Source of the DNA: an uncultured Porphyromonas sp.
Lineage (GTDB): Bacteria; Bacteroidota; Bacteroidia; Bacteroidales; Porphyromonadaceae
Assembly (NCBI GenBank): GCA_946997275.1
Contig: CAMPUN010000052.1
Location: 1-7,020 of the forward strand
Length of the DNA: 7,020 nt
Direction: 5' to 3'
Every line of letters begins with the position of its first letter. Position 1 is the stretch's first letter. Shown in pieces: positions 6,421 to 7,020 of the stretch. The translations under genes and the position numbers were made by a program. The notes under the pieces were generated by a model that did no database searches, was not told where the DNA came from, and was given only the letters and a program-made list of their open reading frames with translations.

Positions 6421-7020
6421 ATGAACAAAACAAAATGCATTCTCGCACTGATCAGTGCTCTGGTGCTGTCATTGGTCATCGTCTCCTGCGGAGACAACAG
6501 GCCAAACGCACCATCCTCAAAAAACAAAAAGACCTACACGCAGAGCCGACGTTGCAAAGGAGAGCTCGGGAAAGACTGGATCTACTTCAGCTTCGCCACT
6601 GGCAAAGAGGTGCCCGGAATTGACGAAACCAACTTCAAGGAACGTACCGACTGGGACATTGCGATCCACTCATTTTACTTCCGAGCCAACTGCGGCACAT
6701 CCGGCAAAGGCAAAGGAGGGGCTCTCATGACCAACCAGACAAACCTATCCGCAGTGAAAGAAGCCCCCACCGAAGGCTACATCGTGGACGAAGCAATCAC
6801 CATATTGGGCTGGAAAGGCGAACTGATAAAAGCCGAAGTATCCGGCAACCCCGAGCTCAACAAAATGATCGGATTCAGTGGTCCACCCCCAAAATACACT
6901 CCCTCGGACAATATATTCATCATCCGAACAGCCGACGGGAAATACGCCAAAGTCAAGATGATTAGCTACATAGACGACAGTGGCAAGAGCGGTATCGTCT
7001 CCTTTGACTACGTCTACCAA
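6421..7020 (+). CDS. hmuY: HmuY-family heme-binding lipoprotein (3'-partial)
   Basis: The frame is open from the ATG to the window edge (200 codons). The N-terminus is a lipoprotein signal peptide with lipobox IVSC, lipidated Cys23. The HmuY signature follows: WDIAIHSFYFRANCGTSGKG (78-97), KGGA, then PTEGYIVDE (116-124), NIFIIRTADGKYAKVKM (164-180) and a final strand GIVSFDYVYQ, which pairs with the last strand of P. gingivalis HmuY as recalled, so only a few residues are missing. HmuY proteins are surface or vesicle lipoproteins that take heme from host proteins and pass it to the HmuR receptor. Here the segment between GYIVDE and NIFII is about 18 residues shorter than in HmuY, and the His134 and His166 ligands have no visible equivalents: the only histidine is His83. 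Met149 is one possible replacement. Heme binding is therefore likely but not certain, and the ligand may differ. It lies 30 bases after the receptor stop with no terminator between, so the two are probably co-transcribed. Confidence 0.88.
   Translation, partial: MNKTKCILALISALVLSLVIVSCGDNRPNAPSSKNKKTYTQSRRCKGELGKDWIYFSFATGKEVPGIDETNFKERTDWDIAIHSFYFRANCGTSGKGKGGALMTNQTNLSAVKEAPTEGYIVDEAITILGWKGELIKAEVSGNPELNKMIGFSGPPPKYTPSDNIFIIRTADGKYAKVKMISYIDDSGKSGIVSFDYVYQ

Noticed and set aside
6745..7020. Minus-strand open frame opposite the lipoprotein gene
   Set aside because: It is the complement of the clearly coding HmuY-like frame.

Overview
The window looks like chromosomal DNA from a Bacteroidales bacterium, most likely a Porphyromonas or close relative. 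Four things point there: a BspA-type leucine-rich-repeat surface protein with a type IX secretion C-terminal tail; a HmuR/HmuY-like heme-uptake pair, known best from P. gingivalis; promoters of the Bacteroidetes -7 type (TAnnTTTG); and no Shine-Dalgarno sequences. The genus is inferred from gene content only.

Layout. (1) Positions 2-1042 (+) hold the 3' part of a large LRR surface-protein gene that enters from the left. (2) Positions 1043-1291 lie between convergent genes and hold two hairpins, one fitting each strand as a terminator. (3) Positions 1292-3568 (-) hold a complete two-domain malic enzyme (MaeB type), with a candidate promoter at 3639-3646. (4) Positions 3569-4347 are about 780 bases with no convincing protein gene. 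They hold the maeB promoter, a strong minus-strand terminator, an 11-bp-spaced direct repeat, two face-to-face promoter candidates near 3965, a hairpin at 4025-4074, and the promoter of the next operon. The minus-strand promoter and terminator together bracket a possible small RNA of about 240 nt. (5) Positions 4348-6390 (+) hold a TonB-dependent receptor resembling HmuR. (6) Positions 6421-7020 (+), 30 bases downstream, hold a HmuY-family lipoprotein cut by the window edge only a few residues before its expected end.

The last two genes probably form one operon: the lipoprotein captures heme or a related tetrapyrrole at the cell surface and the receptor imports it with TonB energy. Gene order is the reverse of that recalled for P. 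gingivalis (hmuY then hmuR). The receptor keeps both histidines expected to bind heme, whereas the lipoprotein appears to have lost both histidine ligands of P. gingivalis HmuY and has a shorter heme-binding region. That mismatch and the putative small RNA upstream are the most interesting points. The malic enzyme and LRR protein are ordinary for this group and have no evident link to heme uptake.
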